Of a stretch of 64,000 nt of DNA, positions 36,193-45,132 are shown in pieces. The notes under the pieces are model-generated. The model saw only the letters and a program-made list of their open reading frames with translations, did no database searches and was not told where the DNA came from. A program made the position numbers and the translations under genes. Source of the DNA: JAXHMB01 sp034521755 (GTDB taxonomy: Bacteria; Bacteroidota; Rhodothermia; Balneolales; Balneolaceae); the NCBI GenBank assembly GCA_034521755.1, contig JAXHMB010000004.1, forward strand, positions 124,001 through 188,000, written 5' to 3'. Numbering within the stretch: position 1 is the stretch's first letter; the number at the start of each line of letters is the position of its first letter.

Positions 36193-36705
36193 ATGAAGCT
36201 TACAGTCGATAAATCCATTACCAAAGAGAATCCTTATAAAATTTGCTTTGTCTGTCTGGGTAATATTTGTCGCAGCCCTACTGCTGAAGGAGTTTTTAGC
36301 CACCTGGTGGATGAACGAGGGTTGAGACCATACTTTGAAATTGACTCATCCGGTACTTCAGCCTACCATATCGGCGAATCAGCCAACAGCAAGAGCCAGC
36401 AAATTGCTCAACAGCATGGCGTAACGCTTGATTCAAAAGCCCGACAATTTAAAACCTCTGACTTTAGCTACTTTGACCTGATTGTAGCGATGGATGAAGA
36501 AAATCTCCGGAATATTAAACAACTTGATGTCCAGGATGAGTATTCCTATAAGATTGAGAAACTAAGAACATTTGACCCACAGCCGGGTGACGGCAACGTA
36601 CCGGATCCTTACTATGGTGGCATGCAGGGTTTTGAAAATGTATTCCAGATTGTTAAACGCAGCTGCAAGAACATTCTGGACCAATTAAAAGAGCACATAG
36701 ACTAG
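36193..36705 (+). CDS. low-molecular-weight protein-tyrosine phosphatase family
   Basis: A 170-residue phosphatase with the P-loop CLGNICRS (C21-x5-R27) right after a predicted first strand and the late acid Asp in VPDPYYGG. These are the full LMW-PTP catalytic set. The next gene (fructosamine kinase) starts 4 bases after the stop, so the pair is co-translated. In bacteria LMW-PTP-type proteins next to fructosamine kinases have been linked to the dephosphorylation of sugar-phosphate adducts on proteins, so a role in deglycation is as plausible as tyrosine signalling. Confidence 0.9.
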   Translation: MKLTVDKSITKENPYKICFVCLGNICRSPTAEGVFSHLVDERGLRPYFEIDSSGTSAYHIGESANSKSQQIAQQHGVTLDSKARQFKTSDFSYFDLIVAMDEENLRNIKQLDVQDEYSYKIEKLRTFDPQPGDGNVPDPYYGGMQGFENVFQIVKRSCKNILDQLKEHID

Positions 36706-36708
36706 CAA

Positions 36709-37578
36709 ATGCTTCCCCCATCTCTTCAGTCATATATCGAACAGGAACTAGGCAGCAAGATTATATCAACCCAATCGGTTTCGGGTGGCAGTATAAATCA
36801 GGCAGCCAAAATTGAAGTTAAAAATGTGGGGCACTGTTTCCTGAAATGGAATACCTCAACCAATCCGGATATGTTTAATAAAGAAGCGAAAGGATTAAAG
36901 CTTTTATCTTCTGCTGAAACAAATCTTATTATTCCTGAAGTCATCATAAAAGGAAAAACTGTAGATAACATAGGCTTTCTGTTACTGGAATTCCTTCCGG
37001 AAGAAAGGAGAACAGCCAACGCCCCTCGGTCCTTTGGAGAAAACCTGGCCCGGCTGCATAAACACACTGCCGAAAAGTTTGGATTAGATCATGATAATTA
37101 TATTGGCAGGCTTCACCAATCTAATACCCGGCATAAAAGTTGGTCTGATTTTTTTATTGAAGAACGTATTATGCCTCAATTAAAAATGGGAGCTGACTCA
37201 GGATATTTTTCTTCTCAAGATCGGCAGGCCTTTCAAAACCTGTTTCGTCAAATTCCTGATATATTTCCTGGAGAACCGCCCAGCCTGTTACACGGTGATC
37301 TGTGGAGTGGCAACTATTTTTACACGGACTCAGGCAAAGCAGCTATTTTTGATCCGGCTGTTTATTATGGCAGCCGGGAAATTGAATTATCCTTTACGCG
37401 TTTATTCGGGGGGTTTTCAGCAGGCTTTTATGAAGCTTATGATCAATCGCATCCCCTTGAGGCCGGGTTTGACAATAGAATTGACATCTATAACCTATAT
37501 CCACTGCTTGTACATACAAATTTATTTGGCAGCAGCTATGCCTCTCAGGTTAAATCTATAGTCAAAAAATTCAGATAA
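36709..37578 (+). CDS. fructosamine/ketosamine-3-kinase family protein
   Basis: A 289-residue protein kinase-like enzyme. Landmarks are SVSGGSINQAAKI, the catalytic loop LLHGDLWSGNYFY (Asp about 197), FDPAVYYGSREIELSFTRLFGG and the long helical C-terminal lobe. The family phosphorylates ketosamines on glycated proteins at C3, making them fall apart; bacterial members prefer ribulosamines and erythrulosamines. It follows the phosphatase by 3 bases and precedes the metal-receptor-like gene by 3 bases, so these form one operon. Confidence 0.92.
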   Translation: MLPPSLQSYIEQELGSKIISTQSVSGGSINQAAKIEVKNVGHCFLKWNTSTNPDMFNKEAKGLKLLSSAETNLIIPEVIIKGKTVDNIGFLLLEFLPEERRTANAPRSFGENLARLHKHTAEKFGLDHDNYIGRLHQSNTRHKSWSDFFIEERIMPQLKMGADSGYFSSQDRQAFQNLFRQIPDIFPGEPPSLLHGDLWSGNYFYTDSGKAAIFDPAVYYGSREIELSFTRLFGGFSAGFYEAYDQSHPLEAGFDNRIDIYNLYPLLVHTNLFGSSYASQVKSIVKKFR

Positions 37579-37581
37579 CGT

Positions 37582-38325
37582 ATGCCCAAACCATTTCAAA
37601 GAATTATAAGCCTGGTGCCCAGTCTTACAGAACTGGTAATAGATCTGGGTTTGAAAGAACAGCTTATGGGACGTACCCGCTTTTGTGTTCATCCCAAACC
37701 GGAAATAGAAGATATCGAGATCGTTGGAGGTACCAAGAACCCCCGACTGGATAAAATCAAGAAGCTGAATCCCGATATCATCATTGCCAATAAAGAAGAA
37801 AATAAAAAGGAGCATATTGAAGCCCTTCGAGAAAACTTTTCTATCCATCTCACAGATATTGCTACCATTGAAGACGCGCTTATTACGATCCATGAATTAG
37901 GTAAAGAGCTGGGAACTCCAAAGAAAGCAAGAGAACTGAGTTCCAATATTCAATCCGCCATGGAGGATATCCCTGAGGAGAACATACTGCGAACGGCTTA
38001 TTTCATCTGGAAAGACCCATGGATGACTGTTGGCAATGATACGTATATCCACGATGTACTTACTCACTGGAAGCTTGAAAATGTTTTTGCCGATCAAGCA
38101 CGCTATCCAAAAATTGATATGTTTGATTTAGCGGAAAAAGATCCTGAGCTAATTCTGCTTAGCAGCGAACCCTATCCCTTCAAAGAAAAACACATTAAAG
38201 AGGTAGAGCAGGCTTGTCCCAATGCCAGGGTTTTACTGGTAGAAGGTGAGTGGTTCAGCTGGTATGGATCGCACATGCTGCATTCATTCAAACGATTGAA
38301 TGTCTGGAGAAAAGCTATTTCATGA
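37582..38325 (+). CDS. helical-backbone metal receptor / BtuF-like binding protein without signal peptide
   Basis: A 247-residue protein with the BtuF/FhuD fold: RIISLVPSLTELVIDLGLKEQLMGRT, then LDKIKKLNPDIIIAN, a long connecting helix and the second lobe (AYFIWKDPWMTVGNDTYIHD). These usually bind cobalamin or siderophores and have a signal peptide, but this one starts MPKPFQRIISLV with no export signal. It may therefore act in the cytoplasm, for example in corrinoid handling, or be reached by an unusual route. Co-transcribed with the fructosamine kinase; stop and start are 3 bases apart. Confidence 0.85.
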   Translation: MPKPFQRIISLVPSLTELVIDLGLKEQLMGRTRFCVHPKPEIEDIEIVGGTKNPRLDKIKKLNPDIIIANKEENKKEHIEALRENFSIHLTDIATIEDALITIHELGKELGTPKKARELSSNIQSAMEDIPEENILRTAYFIWKDPWMTVGNDTYIHDVLTHWKLENVFADQARYPKIDMFDLAEKDPELILLSSEPYPFKEKHIKEVEQACPNARVLLVEGEWFSWYGSHMLHSFKRLNVWRKAIS

Positions 38326-38411
38326 CCAAAGTATGGATGATCCGGCAAATTATTGTACTATTCATTTGTCATTCACGTTTTTGTTTTGAAGCGTAATTCT
38401 TTACAAGCACA

Positions 38412-39890
38412 ATGTATCGGATCAGTTTAGCTATCTTATTAGTTGCTTTCACACTTACTGCAAAATGTTTTGGGCAAAATGCCGAACAGCAGAAGGTGGC
38501 TGGACATACAGCATATATAGAAGGCATGGAAGCTTTTGAGAATGAAGAATACCAGGACGCTATTCGCTTGCTTTCTGATGCCTACACTAAGCTCCCCAAC
38601 AGCGGCGGCATCAGCTTTGCACTGGCCGATGCCTATATGCAAATTGGGGATTTATCTAATGCTTCCTACTATGCCAGCCAAGCGGTAGACATGGAACCGG
38701 CCAATAAATGGTATCGTCTCACTCTTGCAGAAATATACCGGCTTAGGGGACAAAACGATGCCGCCATTAAACAATATAGAAGCATCCTGCAAAACCGGCC
38801 CCAAGATGTGCAAACACTCAGACAGCTGGCCCAAACCCTGGAACAGGATAACCAGCTGCTTGAAGCCAATGATATTTATAACAAGCTGCAAAACGGTACT
38901 GATGCAGACATTTCTATCAGGTTGAAAAAGGCCAAAAATTATTTAGAGTTAGAAATGAGGGATTCTGTCAGGTTCGAACTAGTGCAAATTCAAGCACTCA
39001 ATCCAAGTCAGGCAGCAACACTCCAATTAATAAGTAGCCTGTACCTTGAACTTGGCAATGCAGACAAAGCAAAAGCGCTGCTTGAAAAAACGCTAAAAGA
39101 ACATACCCGTAATCCTCAGATAAGAATCAGGCTTGCTGATATCTACACTACCCAAAAAGAATGGAAAAAGGTAACGGAAACACTGACAGTTGTTATATCT
39201 GATTCTCTTGTAACCCCGGAAGAAAAACTTACCGTTGCCCGATATATTTTGTCAAAATACAATGCTGAACCTTCCAATACGAAGATTATCGAAGCTGCTA
39301 CAGAGCTACTTCACTCCTTTACAATGCAGGAGCCGGTATTTGCCGCAGCACATAGTTTGGCCGCTAAGTTCTATGTCCAAACAGATCAGTCCCAAAAAGC
39401 CCTGGAGGCATTAGCAAAAACAACCGAACTACAACCCCTTGATGATGAGGCGTGGAAACAAAGGCTGCAATTGCTGCTTGAGCAAAAGAGATTTCAGAAG
39501 GTAACGGAAATAGCCCCCGAGGCCGAAAAAAATATCCCTCAAGATCCTTTTATCCTCTACTTTACCGGGAGCGCTCATTTTGAGCTCGAAGAATATAATT
39601 TAGCTGCTGAAAAACTTCTTTCGGCAACACGCTATCCGGCCCGACGCACTTTTAAATCTCAAATTTACACGGCCCTTGGCAAAGCACAAGCGGGCCAATC
39701 AAATTTTAATGAAGCCAAACAATCTCTGCAACAAGCTATAAAAATTGATTCGCAGAATGCCGAGGCAATGGAACATTTAGGCAATATTTTTGATAAACTT
39801 GGTAACCAAGACCTTGCTAAAGAGTGGTGGCAAAAAGCACTTGAAAAAGACCCCGGCCGCTCTCATCTTAAGCAAAAAATTTCGGGATAG
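38412..39890 (+). CDS. exported TPR-repeat protein
   Basis: A 492-residue protein with a signal peptide (MYRISLAILLVAFTLTAKCFG) and about ten TPR repeats from residue 30 on (GMEAFENEEYQDAIRLLSDAY, ASYYASQAVDMEPANKWY, TALGKAQAGQSNFNEAKQSLQ, AEAMEHLGNIFDKLGNQDLA). TPR arrays hold partner proteins; in this group such periplasmic proteins often precede a DUF4292 lipoprotein and an EnvC-like protein, as here. The next gene begins 4 bases after the stop (GTG 39895). Envelope maintenance is likely. Confidence 0.88.
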   Translation: MYRISLAILLVAFTLTAKCFGQNAEQQKVAGHTAYIEGMEAFENEEYQDAIRLLSDAYTKLPNSGGISFALADAYMQIGDLSNASYYASQAVDMEPANKWYRLTLAEIYRLRGQNDAAIKQYRSILQNRPQDVQTLRQLAQTLEQDNQLLEANDIYNKLQNGTDADISIRLKKAKNYLELEMRDSVRFELVQIQALNPSQAATLQLISSLYLELGNADKAKALLEKTLKEHTRNPQIRIRLADIYTTQKEWKKVTETLTVVISDSLVTPEEKLTVARYILSKYNAEPSNTKIIEAATELLHSFTMQEPVFAAAHSLAAKFYVQTDQSQKALEALAKTTELQPLDDEAWKQRLQLLLEQKRFQKVTEIAPEAEKNIPQDPFILYFTGSAHFELEEYNLAAEKLLSATRYPARRTFKSQIYTALGKAQAGQSNFNEAKQSLQQAIKIDSQNAEAMEHLGNIFDKLGNQDLAKEWWQKALEKDPGRSHLKQKISG

Positions 39891-39894
39891 AATA

Positions 39895-40656
39895 GTGACT
39901 AACTTTTTATCAAAATCACTTTTTATTTTGGCAAGTGCGCTTATGCTTTTTTCAGCATGCCGTACTGCCAAGCCCATAGAAAATACAGGCTTCTCACGAA
40001 GTGATATCAATGCTTCCGAATTGCTATCCCAGATTCCTGATTATACCAACACCTTACATACCCTAAAGGGAAAAGGGAAAGCGATAGTAAGTGAGCCCGG
40101 TAATACCGAGCGTGTAACCATATATTTTTCAAGTTCCCGGGCAAAAAGCCACATTACTGTTAAAAATGGCGTGGGCATTGAAGGCGGACAAATGCTAACT
40201 GATGGCGATACTTTATTGGTATATAACAAGATTGACAATTACGCGCGAAAGATTTCCATCAAAGAAGGAAACCTTTCTAAAATTAATAATCTGGCTTCGC
40301 TGAACATTTTAGACATGATAAATTTTTCTATTAAGGGAGAATCCATAAAAGATGTTCTGGAAAATGAAAACCATTATTTACTTAACTTGGATTCAGGGGC
40401 AAAGGTTTATCTTAATAAGGAAAAAACTATGATTCGGGAAGTGCGTCAGCCAAAAACATCCAAGCTGCCTTATTCAAAGATCATGTATGATGGATATAGC
40501 ACCATTAATGGGTATGAGCTTCCAAGAAGAATTACTATTATTAGTGCTGATGAGACTTCAAAAGTAGCTTTTTTAGTTCAATCCCTAGAAACGAATCCCC
40601 CACTGGAAGAACTGTCAATTGAGATCCCGGGTGATGCAACGGTTTACAATCAATGA
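39895..40656 (+). CDS. DUF4292 lipoprotein (LolA/LolB-like fold)
   Basis: From GTG 39895 the product has 253 residues with a lipoprotein signal (LSKSLFILASALMLFSAC, lipobox FSAC). The mature domain, GKGKAIVSEPGNTERVTIYFSS and later SLNILDMINFSIKGES, is the DUF4292 pattern, a half-barrel related to LolA/LolB. Its cargo is unknown, possibly a lipid or lipoprotein. The reading frame extends 35 codons upstream into the TPR gene; GTG right after that stop is the natural start. The next gene overlaps by 4 bases (ATGA). Confidence 0.88.
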   Translation: MTNFLSKSLFILASALMLFSACRTAKPIENTGFSRSDINASELLSQIPDYTNTLHTLKGKGKAIVSEPGNTERVTIYFSSSRAKSHITVKNGVGIEGGQMLTDGDTLLVYNKIDNYARKISIKEGNLSKINNLASLNILDMINFSIKGESIKDVLENENHYLLNLDSGAKVYLNKEKTMIREVRQPKTSKLPYSKIMYDGYSTINGYELPRRITIISADETSKVAFLVQSLETNPPLEELSIEIPGDATVYNQ

Positions 40657-42002
40657 TTAAGTTAGTCAAACATATCACCTTGTGGGTACTGCTTTGCTTA
40701 GCGGCAACTGCTGCAATGGGGCAGGACTATAAAGAGATGCGAGCAGAAATAAAGCAGAAACAGAAAACCGCACGAGCCGAAATTCAGGATTTGAATGATC
40801 AGATCGATCAGTATCAAGAACGGCTGGATCTCGCTGAACGTAAATATGAACGTCTTTACAATCAGTATGAAGATCTAAAAAGAGTGATTGCCCTACAGGA
40901 AAAGAAGATCAGCAAACTGGTTGAAGAACAGAACCACATTAAAGAAGAGATTGCTGTTATCAGTGATGAAATTGAAACCAATGAAGAACAACTTGCCCAG
41001 CTGATTGAAAACTATAAGAAGACCCTTAAGTACATATATAAACATGGACGAACCAGTCAGCTGGCACTTATTTTTTCATCGGCTTCCATCAATCAAATGC
41101 TTGTTCGCTCCTATTACCTCGAAAAGTTTGAAGAATATCGCCAAAAACAGGCTGAGCAAATCAAGGAGAAGCAGGCTGAGCTTAAGCTCAATAAAAGCCA
41201 ACTTGAAGAAGCACAAACTAAAAACGAAGATATACTGGCAGAGATACAAGCCGAGAAAGCAGAGCAGGAAGAAAAGCGAGCCCAGCAAGAAAAGAATGTG
41301 GCACTGCTTCAAGAAAATAAAGAACAAATACAGGCTGAGCTTAAGCGGAAGCAACGTGAAAAGGAAAAACTGGATAACACATTGACTTCTTACGTGTTGG
41401 AAGAGCAGCGAATCCGCAAGGCACAAGAAGAACTTATTCAACAGCGCGAGGCTGAACGAAAACGCAGGCTTGCAGAAGCAGCAGCGATTCAAGATTCAGC
41501 TCGAAGGATTTCTGAAATGGAAAAATACTCGACACCAATTACCATAGCTGAAGAAGGTTATATTTCTGATTCTCGTCTTGAGGAAATTGAAAGCTCTTTT
41601 CAATCGCAAAAAGGAAGCCTTTCCTGGCCGGTCGAAAGCAGCACTATTTCAGAACACTTTGGAAGGAAACGACATCCGGTTTATGGTACCATTACTCCTA
41701 GCTTAGGTATTGAAATTATCACTGACCGCCGGGAAGAAGTTCGCGTAGTACACCCCGGAAAAGTAATTGCTATTCAACCATTCTCGGGATATGGTGATGT
41801 GGTTATGGTAAAACATGGTCGATTTATCACCGCCTATGGCAATCTCAGCCAAGTGCTGGTGCAAAAAAATACTATACTCCAAAAGGGGGATATCATTGGG
41901 CTGGCCGGGGACGAAAACTCAGTAAGAGGCAAATCATTATTCTTCCTCGTCCGCGAAAGTAAAACTAACCTCGATCCTGAAAAATGGCTCAGCAGCAAGT
42001 AG
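40653..42002 (+). CDS. EnvC-like murein hydrolase activator (coiled coil + degenerate LytM/M23)
   Basis: A 449-residue exported protein: signal peptide (MIKLVKHITLWVLLCLAATA), about 270 residues of coiled coil with KQAEQIKEKQAELKLNKSQL, and a C-terminal M23 domain (SISEHFGRKRHPVYGTITPS). Active M23 enzymes have H-x-G-x-D/H-x-H zinc ligands; here the sequence is PSLGIEI and YGNLSQV, so the ligands are lost. This is the pattern of activators such as EnvC or NlpD, which switch on amidases instead of cutting peptidoglycan themselves. It overlaps the DUF4292 gene by 4 bases and ends the operon. Confidence 0.9.
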   Translation: MIKLVKHITLWVLLCLAATAAMGQDYKEMRAEIKQKQKTARAEIQDLNDQIDQYQERLDLAERKYERLYNQYEDLKRVIALQEKKISKLVEEQNHIKEEIAVISDEIETNEEQLAQLIENYKKTLKYIYKHGRTSQLALIFSSASINQMLVRSYYLEKFEEYRQKQAEQIKEKQAELKLNKSQLEEAQTKNEDILAEIQAEKAEQEEKRAQQEKNVALLQENKEQIQAELKRKQREKEKLDNTLTSYVLEEQRIRKAQEELIQQREAERKRRLAEAAAIQDSARRISEMEKYSTPITIAEEGYISDSRLEEIESSFQSQKGSLSWPVESSTISEHFGRKRHPVYGTITPSLGIEIITDRREEVRVVHPGKVIAIQPFSGYGDVVMVKHGRFITAYGNLSQVLVQKNTILQKGDIIGLAGDENSVRGKSLFFLVRESKTNLDPEKWLSSK

Positions 42003-42095
42003 GTTTTTAACTAATCTCCATCATTGGCAAGGACTCCAATAGTTCGTATTTTCTAGGTCCAAATTAGATATGGCACAATCCTTAAATTTTATGTT

Positions 42096-42557
42096 ATGGA
42101 TCACTGGCAGCGCGTTTTTGCTTACACGACAGGGTCAATTGTTATAGGACTCATGCTCATCGTTTTCACCAACAATTTTTTGAGCTATATAAATGCGGAA
42201 GGCAACACCGGATATATAGCGCTCCTGGCTTATGGTTTTGTGTTTTTAAATTTAGGCTACGGCATCAACCGGCGCTTTAGTCTTAAAGCCAATCGCGCAC
42301 CGGCTATAAATTATACACTTTCATTACTCACTACTGCGCCTACCCTGCTATGGATTTATACCAAAGACGAAGGGCTTGGAGACAGTATCATTACATTTAC
42401 CATCACCATTTTATTTTCCGTGCTGCTGGGTACCTATTTTGGAATAAAAAAAGGAAATACACGTAGGTCTGACTATCTGCAGCAGGTTAAAGAAGAGATG
42501 CAAGAATCAACGCCCGAAGAGCTTAAACGTTCTCATGATGATCTGAGTAAAAATTAA
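42096..42557 (+). CDS. small membrane protein of unknown function
   Basis: The 153-residue protein has four predicted membrane segments (SIVIGLMLIVFTNNFLS, GYIALLAYGFVFLNLGYGI, INYTLSLLTTAPTLLWI, FTITILFSVLLGTYFGI) and a hydrophilic C-terminal tail of 40 residues (YLQQVKEEMQESTPEELKRS). I do not recognise a family. It lies 94 bases after the EnvC-like gene, probably with its own promoter. Confidence 0.7.
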   Translation: MDHWQRVFAYTTGSIVIGLMLIVFTNNFLSYINAEGNTGYIALLAYGFVFLNLGYGINRRFSLKANRAPAINYTLSLLTTAPTLLWIYTKDEGLGDSIITFTITILFSVLLGTYFGIKKGNTRRSDYLQQVKEEMQESTPEELKRSHDDLSKN

Positions 42558-42602
42558 TACTGTCAAAGTTTTTTTACATCATTCCTCCTTCTTATTTATT
42601 AT

Positions 42603-42640
42603 TGTAAGTATTGCAATTGTTTGCTAACCAAATACTTACA
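42603..42640 (+). promoter_or_regulatory. perfect inverted repeat directly upstream of the ggt ATG
   Basis: TGTAAGTATT (42603-42612) and AATACTTACA (42631-42640) are exact complements around an 18-base spacer, and the ATG follows 2 bases later (42643). It would hide the ribosome-binding region in a hairpin, or be an operator for a dimeric repressor. Confidence 0.5.
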
Positions 42641-42642
42641 TT

Positions 42643-44364
42643 ATGAAACGCTCTTCCTTTTTCTGCACAGCTTTTATTCTGCTTTTAACAAGCACAACTC
42701 TTTTTGCACAACCCGATCGCATTACGGGCGAAACATTTGCCACCCGATCTGAGGTTATTGCCCAAAACGGGATGGTGGCTACCAGTCAGCCGCTGGCCTC
42801 TCAAATTGGTATTCAAGTCTTAAAAAACGGCGGTAACGCTATTGATGCAGCCATTGCAGCTAATGCTGCCCTGGGTGTAATGGAACCTACCGGCAATGGC
42901 ATTGGCGGAGATCTTTTTGCCATCGTTTGGTCAGCAAAAGATCAAAAACTATACGGTATTAATGCCAGCGGACGCTCACCTATGGGCATGAGTTATGATG
43001 ACCTGAAAAGCGAGTTGGAAGAACGCGACCGCAGTTCTATCCCTGCTTATGGGGTCTTACCCATTTCCGTTCCGGGGGCTGTGGACGGATGGTTTGAACT
43101 GCACAACAAACTGGGAAATATGCCCATGAAAGATATCTTGGCTCCGGCCATAAAATATGCCGAAGAGGGCTTCCCGGTAAGCGAACTCATCTCCTATTAT
43201 TGGAAAGGCAGTGCTCCCTTTTTAAGTCGTCAACCCGGTGCGTTTGAAGAAGAAATGACTATCGACGGGCGCGGCCCTGAGAAAGGTGAGATCATGAAAC
43301 GCCCGACGCTTGCAAACACTTTGCGAATATTGGCAAACAAAGGCCGTGATGCTTTTTACGAAGGAGAAATAGCTGAAAAAATCGATGCATTCATGAAAGA
43401 AAATGGCGGTTACCTTCGCAAAAAAGATTTTGAACAGCATACCTCAGAATGGGTGGAACCGGTATCGGTTAATTACCGTGGCTATGATGTGTATGAGCTT
43501 CCCCCTAACGGACAGGGTATTGCCGCGCTGCAAATGCTGCAAATTCTGGAAGAGTATGATATTGCCTCTATGGAGCCCAACAGCGAAGAGTTTCTGCATT
43601 TAATGGCTGAGACCAAAAAACTGGTATTTGAGGATCGTGCCAAGCTGTACGCTGATCCTGATTTTGCCAATATCCCTATGGAAAAACTGCTTTCTAAAGC
43701 ATATGCCAACGAACGCAAGAAACAGATCGGAGAATATGCCAATCGCAATATCAAAGCGGGTGCTTCTATTCTAGAAGACGGCGATACCATTTATCTGACG
43801 ACCGCTGACAAAGACGGAAATATGGTTTCCCTGATTCAAAGTAACTACCGGGGCATGGGGTCCGGTGTGGTAGTACCCGGACTTGGTTTCGTCTTCCAGG
43901 ATCGTGGCGAACTGTTTTCCATGGATAAAGACCATGCCAATGTCTATGAACCCGGCAAACGCCCTTTCCACACCATCATTCCTGCCTTTGTGATGAAAGA
44001 GGGAAAACCATTTATGAGTTTTGGTGTAATGGGCGGTGGAATGCAGCCACAGGGCCATGTGCAGATTCTGCTTAATGTTATTGATTTTGGGATGAATCTT
44101 CAGGAAGCCGGTGACTTTGCCCGCTGGCGTCATGTGGGCTCAACACAACCTACCGATGATGCTGATGCATATCTGGATGATACCGGCACGCTCAACCTTG
44201 AATCGGGAGTGCCTTACTCTGTTGTCCGGGGGCTGATGGGCCGCGGACATGATGTGCAGTATGATGTAGGAGGTTATGGCGGCTACCAGGCTATCATGTT
44301 CAAAAACGGGGTCTACTACGGAGCTTCGGAATCACGTAAAGATGGTCACGCAGAAGGGTATTAA
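42643..44364 (+). CDS. ggt: gamma-glutamyltransferase family protein
   Basis: A 573-residue exported enzyme (signal peptide MKRSSFFCTAFILLLTSTTL). It starts with GMVATSQPLASQIGIQVLKNGGNAIDAA, has NGIGGDLFAIVWS and the autoprocessing site region DTIYLTTADKDGNMVS near 386, then RGMGSGVVVPGLGFVFQDR, FGVMGGGMQPQGHVQIL and a YwrD-like C-terminus. The N-terminal nucleophile would be the threonine at the cleavage site. Family members hydrolyse or transfer gamma-glutamyl groups from glutathione or other peptides; with no glutathione synthesis here the substrate is open. It ends just before a shared terminator hairpin. Confidence 0.88.
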   Translation: MKRSSFFCTAFILLLTSTTLFAQPDRITGETFATRSEVIAQNGMVATSQPLASQIGIQVLKNGGNAIDAAIAANAALGVMEPTGNGIGGDLFAIVWSAKDQKLYGINASGRSPMGMSYDDLKSELEERDRSSIPAYGVLPISVPGAVDGWFELHNKLGNMPMKDILAPAIKYAEEGFPVSELISYYWKGSAPFLSRQPGAFEEEMTIDGRGPEKGEIMKRPTLANTLRILANKGRDAFYEGEIAEKIDAFMKENGGYLRKKDFEQHTSEWVEPVSVNYRGYDVYELPPNGQGIAALQMLQILEEYDIASMEPNSEEFLHLMAETKKLVFEDRAKLYADPDFANIPMEKLLSKAYANERKKQIGEYANRNIKAGASILEDGDTIYLTTADKDGNMVSLIQSNYRGMGSGVVVPGLGFVFQDRGELFSMDKDHANVYEPGKRPFHTIIPAFVMKEGKPFMSFGVMGGGMQPQGHVQILLNVIDFGMNLQEAGDFARWRHVGSTQPTDDADAYLDDTGTLNLESGVPYSVVRGLMGRGHDVQYDVGGYGGYQAIMFKNGVYYGASESRKDGHAEGY

Positions 44365-44371
44365 TTTAAAA

Positions 44372-44396
44372 GGCGGGCAACGCTAGATTGTCCGCC
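44372..44396. terminator. bidirectional terminator between ggt and the outer-membrane gene
   Basis: ggcgggcaa (44372-44380) and ttgtccgcc (44388-44396) form a 9-bp stem with one G-U pair, between two convergent genes, with A-rich and T-containing flanks. Confidence 0.7.
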
Positions 44397-44406
44397 TCTA
44401 ATTTTG

Positions 44407-45024
44407 CTAGTTAAACAAATACAAGTCAAAGCCAAGGTTCAGCTGCAGGGCACGGGCGTCTGTTTGAAACAATCGGTCGCCCTCCCATTCATAGCCGCCC
44501 TCAACAAAAAAGCCATACTTGTTTTGAAAACGGTAAGCCAACCCAAGACGAATTCCTCTTCGGGAGCGAAACCCTTTACCTTCATTATTTGTATTCGCCA
44601 GCTCACCAAGCCCCATATCATTACCCAGCAACAAGTCCATTTCCCCATAGGGCTGCCAGGTTGTAGTTTCAAAGGGATAAGCCCGTACCACCGGACCAAC
44701 GCCCCATCCGTCCAGAGCAAAGCCACGGGTGCCTCCGGAAACAAAACTGCCGAGAATTTCAAAACCTACCCCCAGATGAGGTGACATCGTACGTACATCA
44801 CGCAGCTCAATTTCAAAGGTAGAGCCATCAGTCTTCTGCAACGATTGCTTGCCCTTGTATGTGAATTTATTCAAAGCATTAAAATTGGCAGTAATTCCAA
44901 CAATACCTACATCAGAACGAAGGGGTTTGTTTATTGAAGTATTCTCAGAATCTGAACTTTGTGCTAAGAGAGATGATGAGGCTATTGCCATCACCAATAA
45001 CAAAAGACTAAACTTTTTAATCAT
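44407..45024 (-). CDS. small outer-membrane beta-barrel protein
   Basis: 205 residues from MIKKFSLLLLVMAIASSSLLA, the most likely start because it places the signal peptide. The mature part is all alternating strands (ALDGWGVGPVVRAYPFETTTWQPYGEMDLLLGND) and ends in LNLGFDLYLFN with a C-terminal Phe-x-Asn. This looks like an outer-membrane beta barrel of eight strands of the OmpW/OmpX size class. Function unknown. An ATG at 45060 would add 12 residues. Confidence 0.75.
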   Translation of the reverse strand: MIKKFSLLLLVMAIASSSLLAQSSDSENTSINKPLRSDVGIVGITANFNALNKFTYKGKQSLQKTDGSTFEIELRDVRTMSPHLGVGFEILGSFVSGGTRGFALDGWGVGPVVRAYPFETTTWQPYGEMDLLLGNDMGLGELANTNNEGKGFRSRRGIRLGLAYRFQNKYGFFVEGGYEWEGDRLFQTDARALQLNLGFDLYLFN

Positions 45025-45132
45025 GCCTATAGAAATTGTCAGTATGTTTAAATTATTCAATATTTTAAAAGGGCTTAATTTAGGGGATTATTATGGTCGC
45101 AATCAAATTTTAAGTAATCAATTCAATAATTA

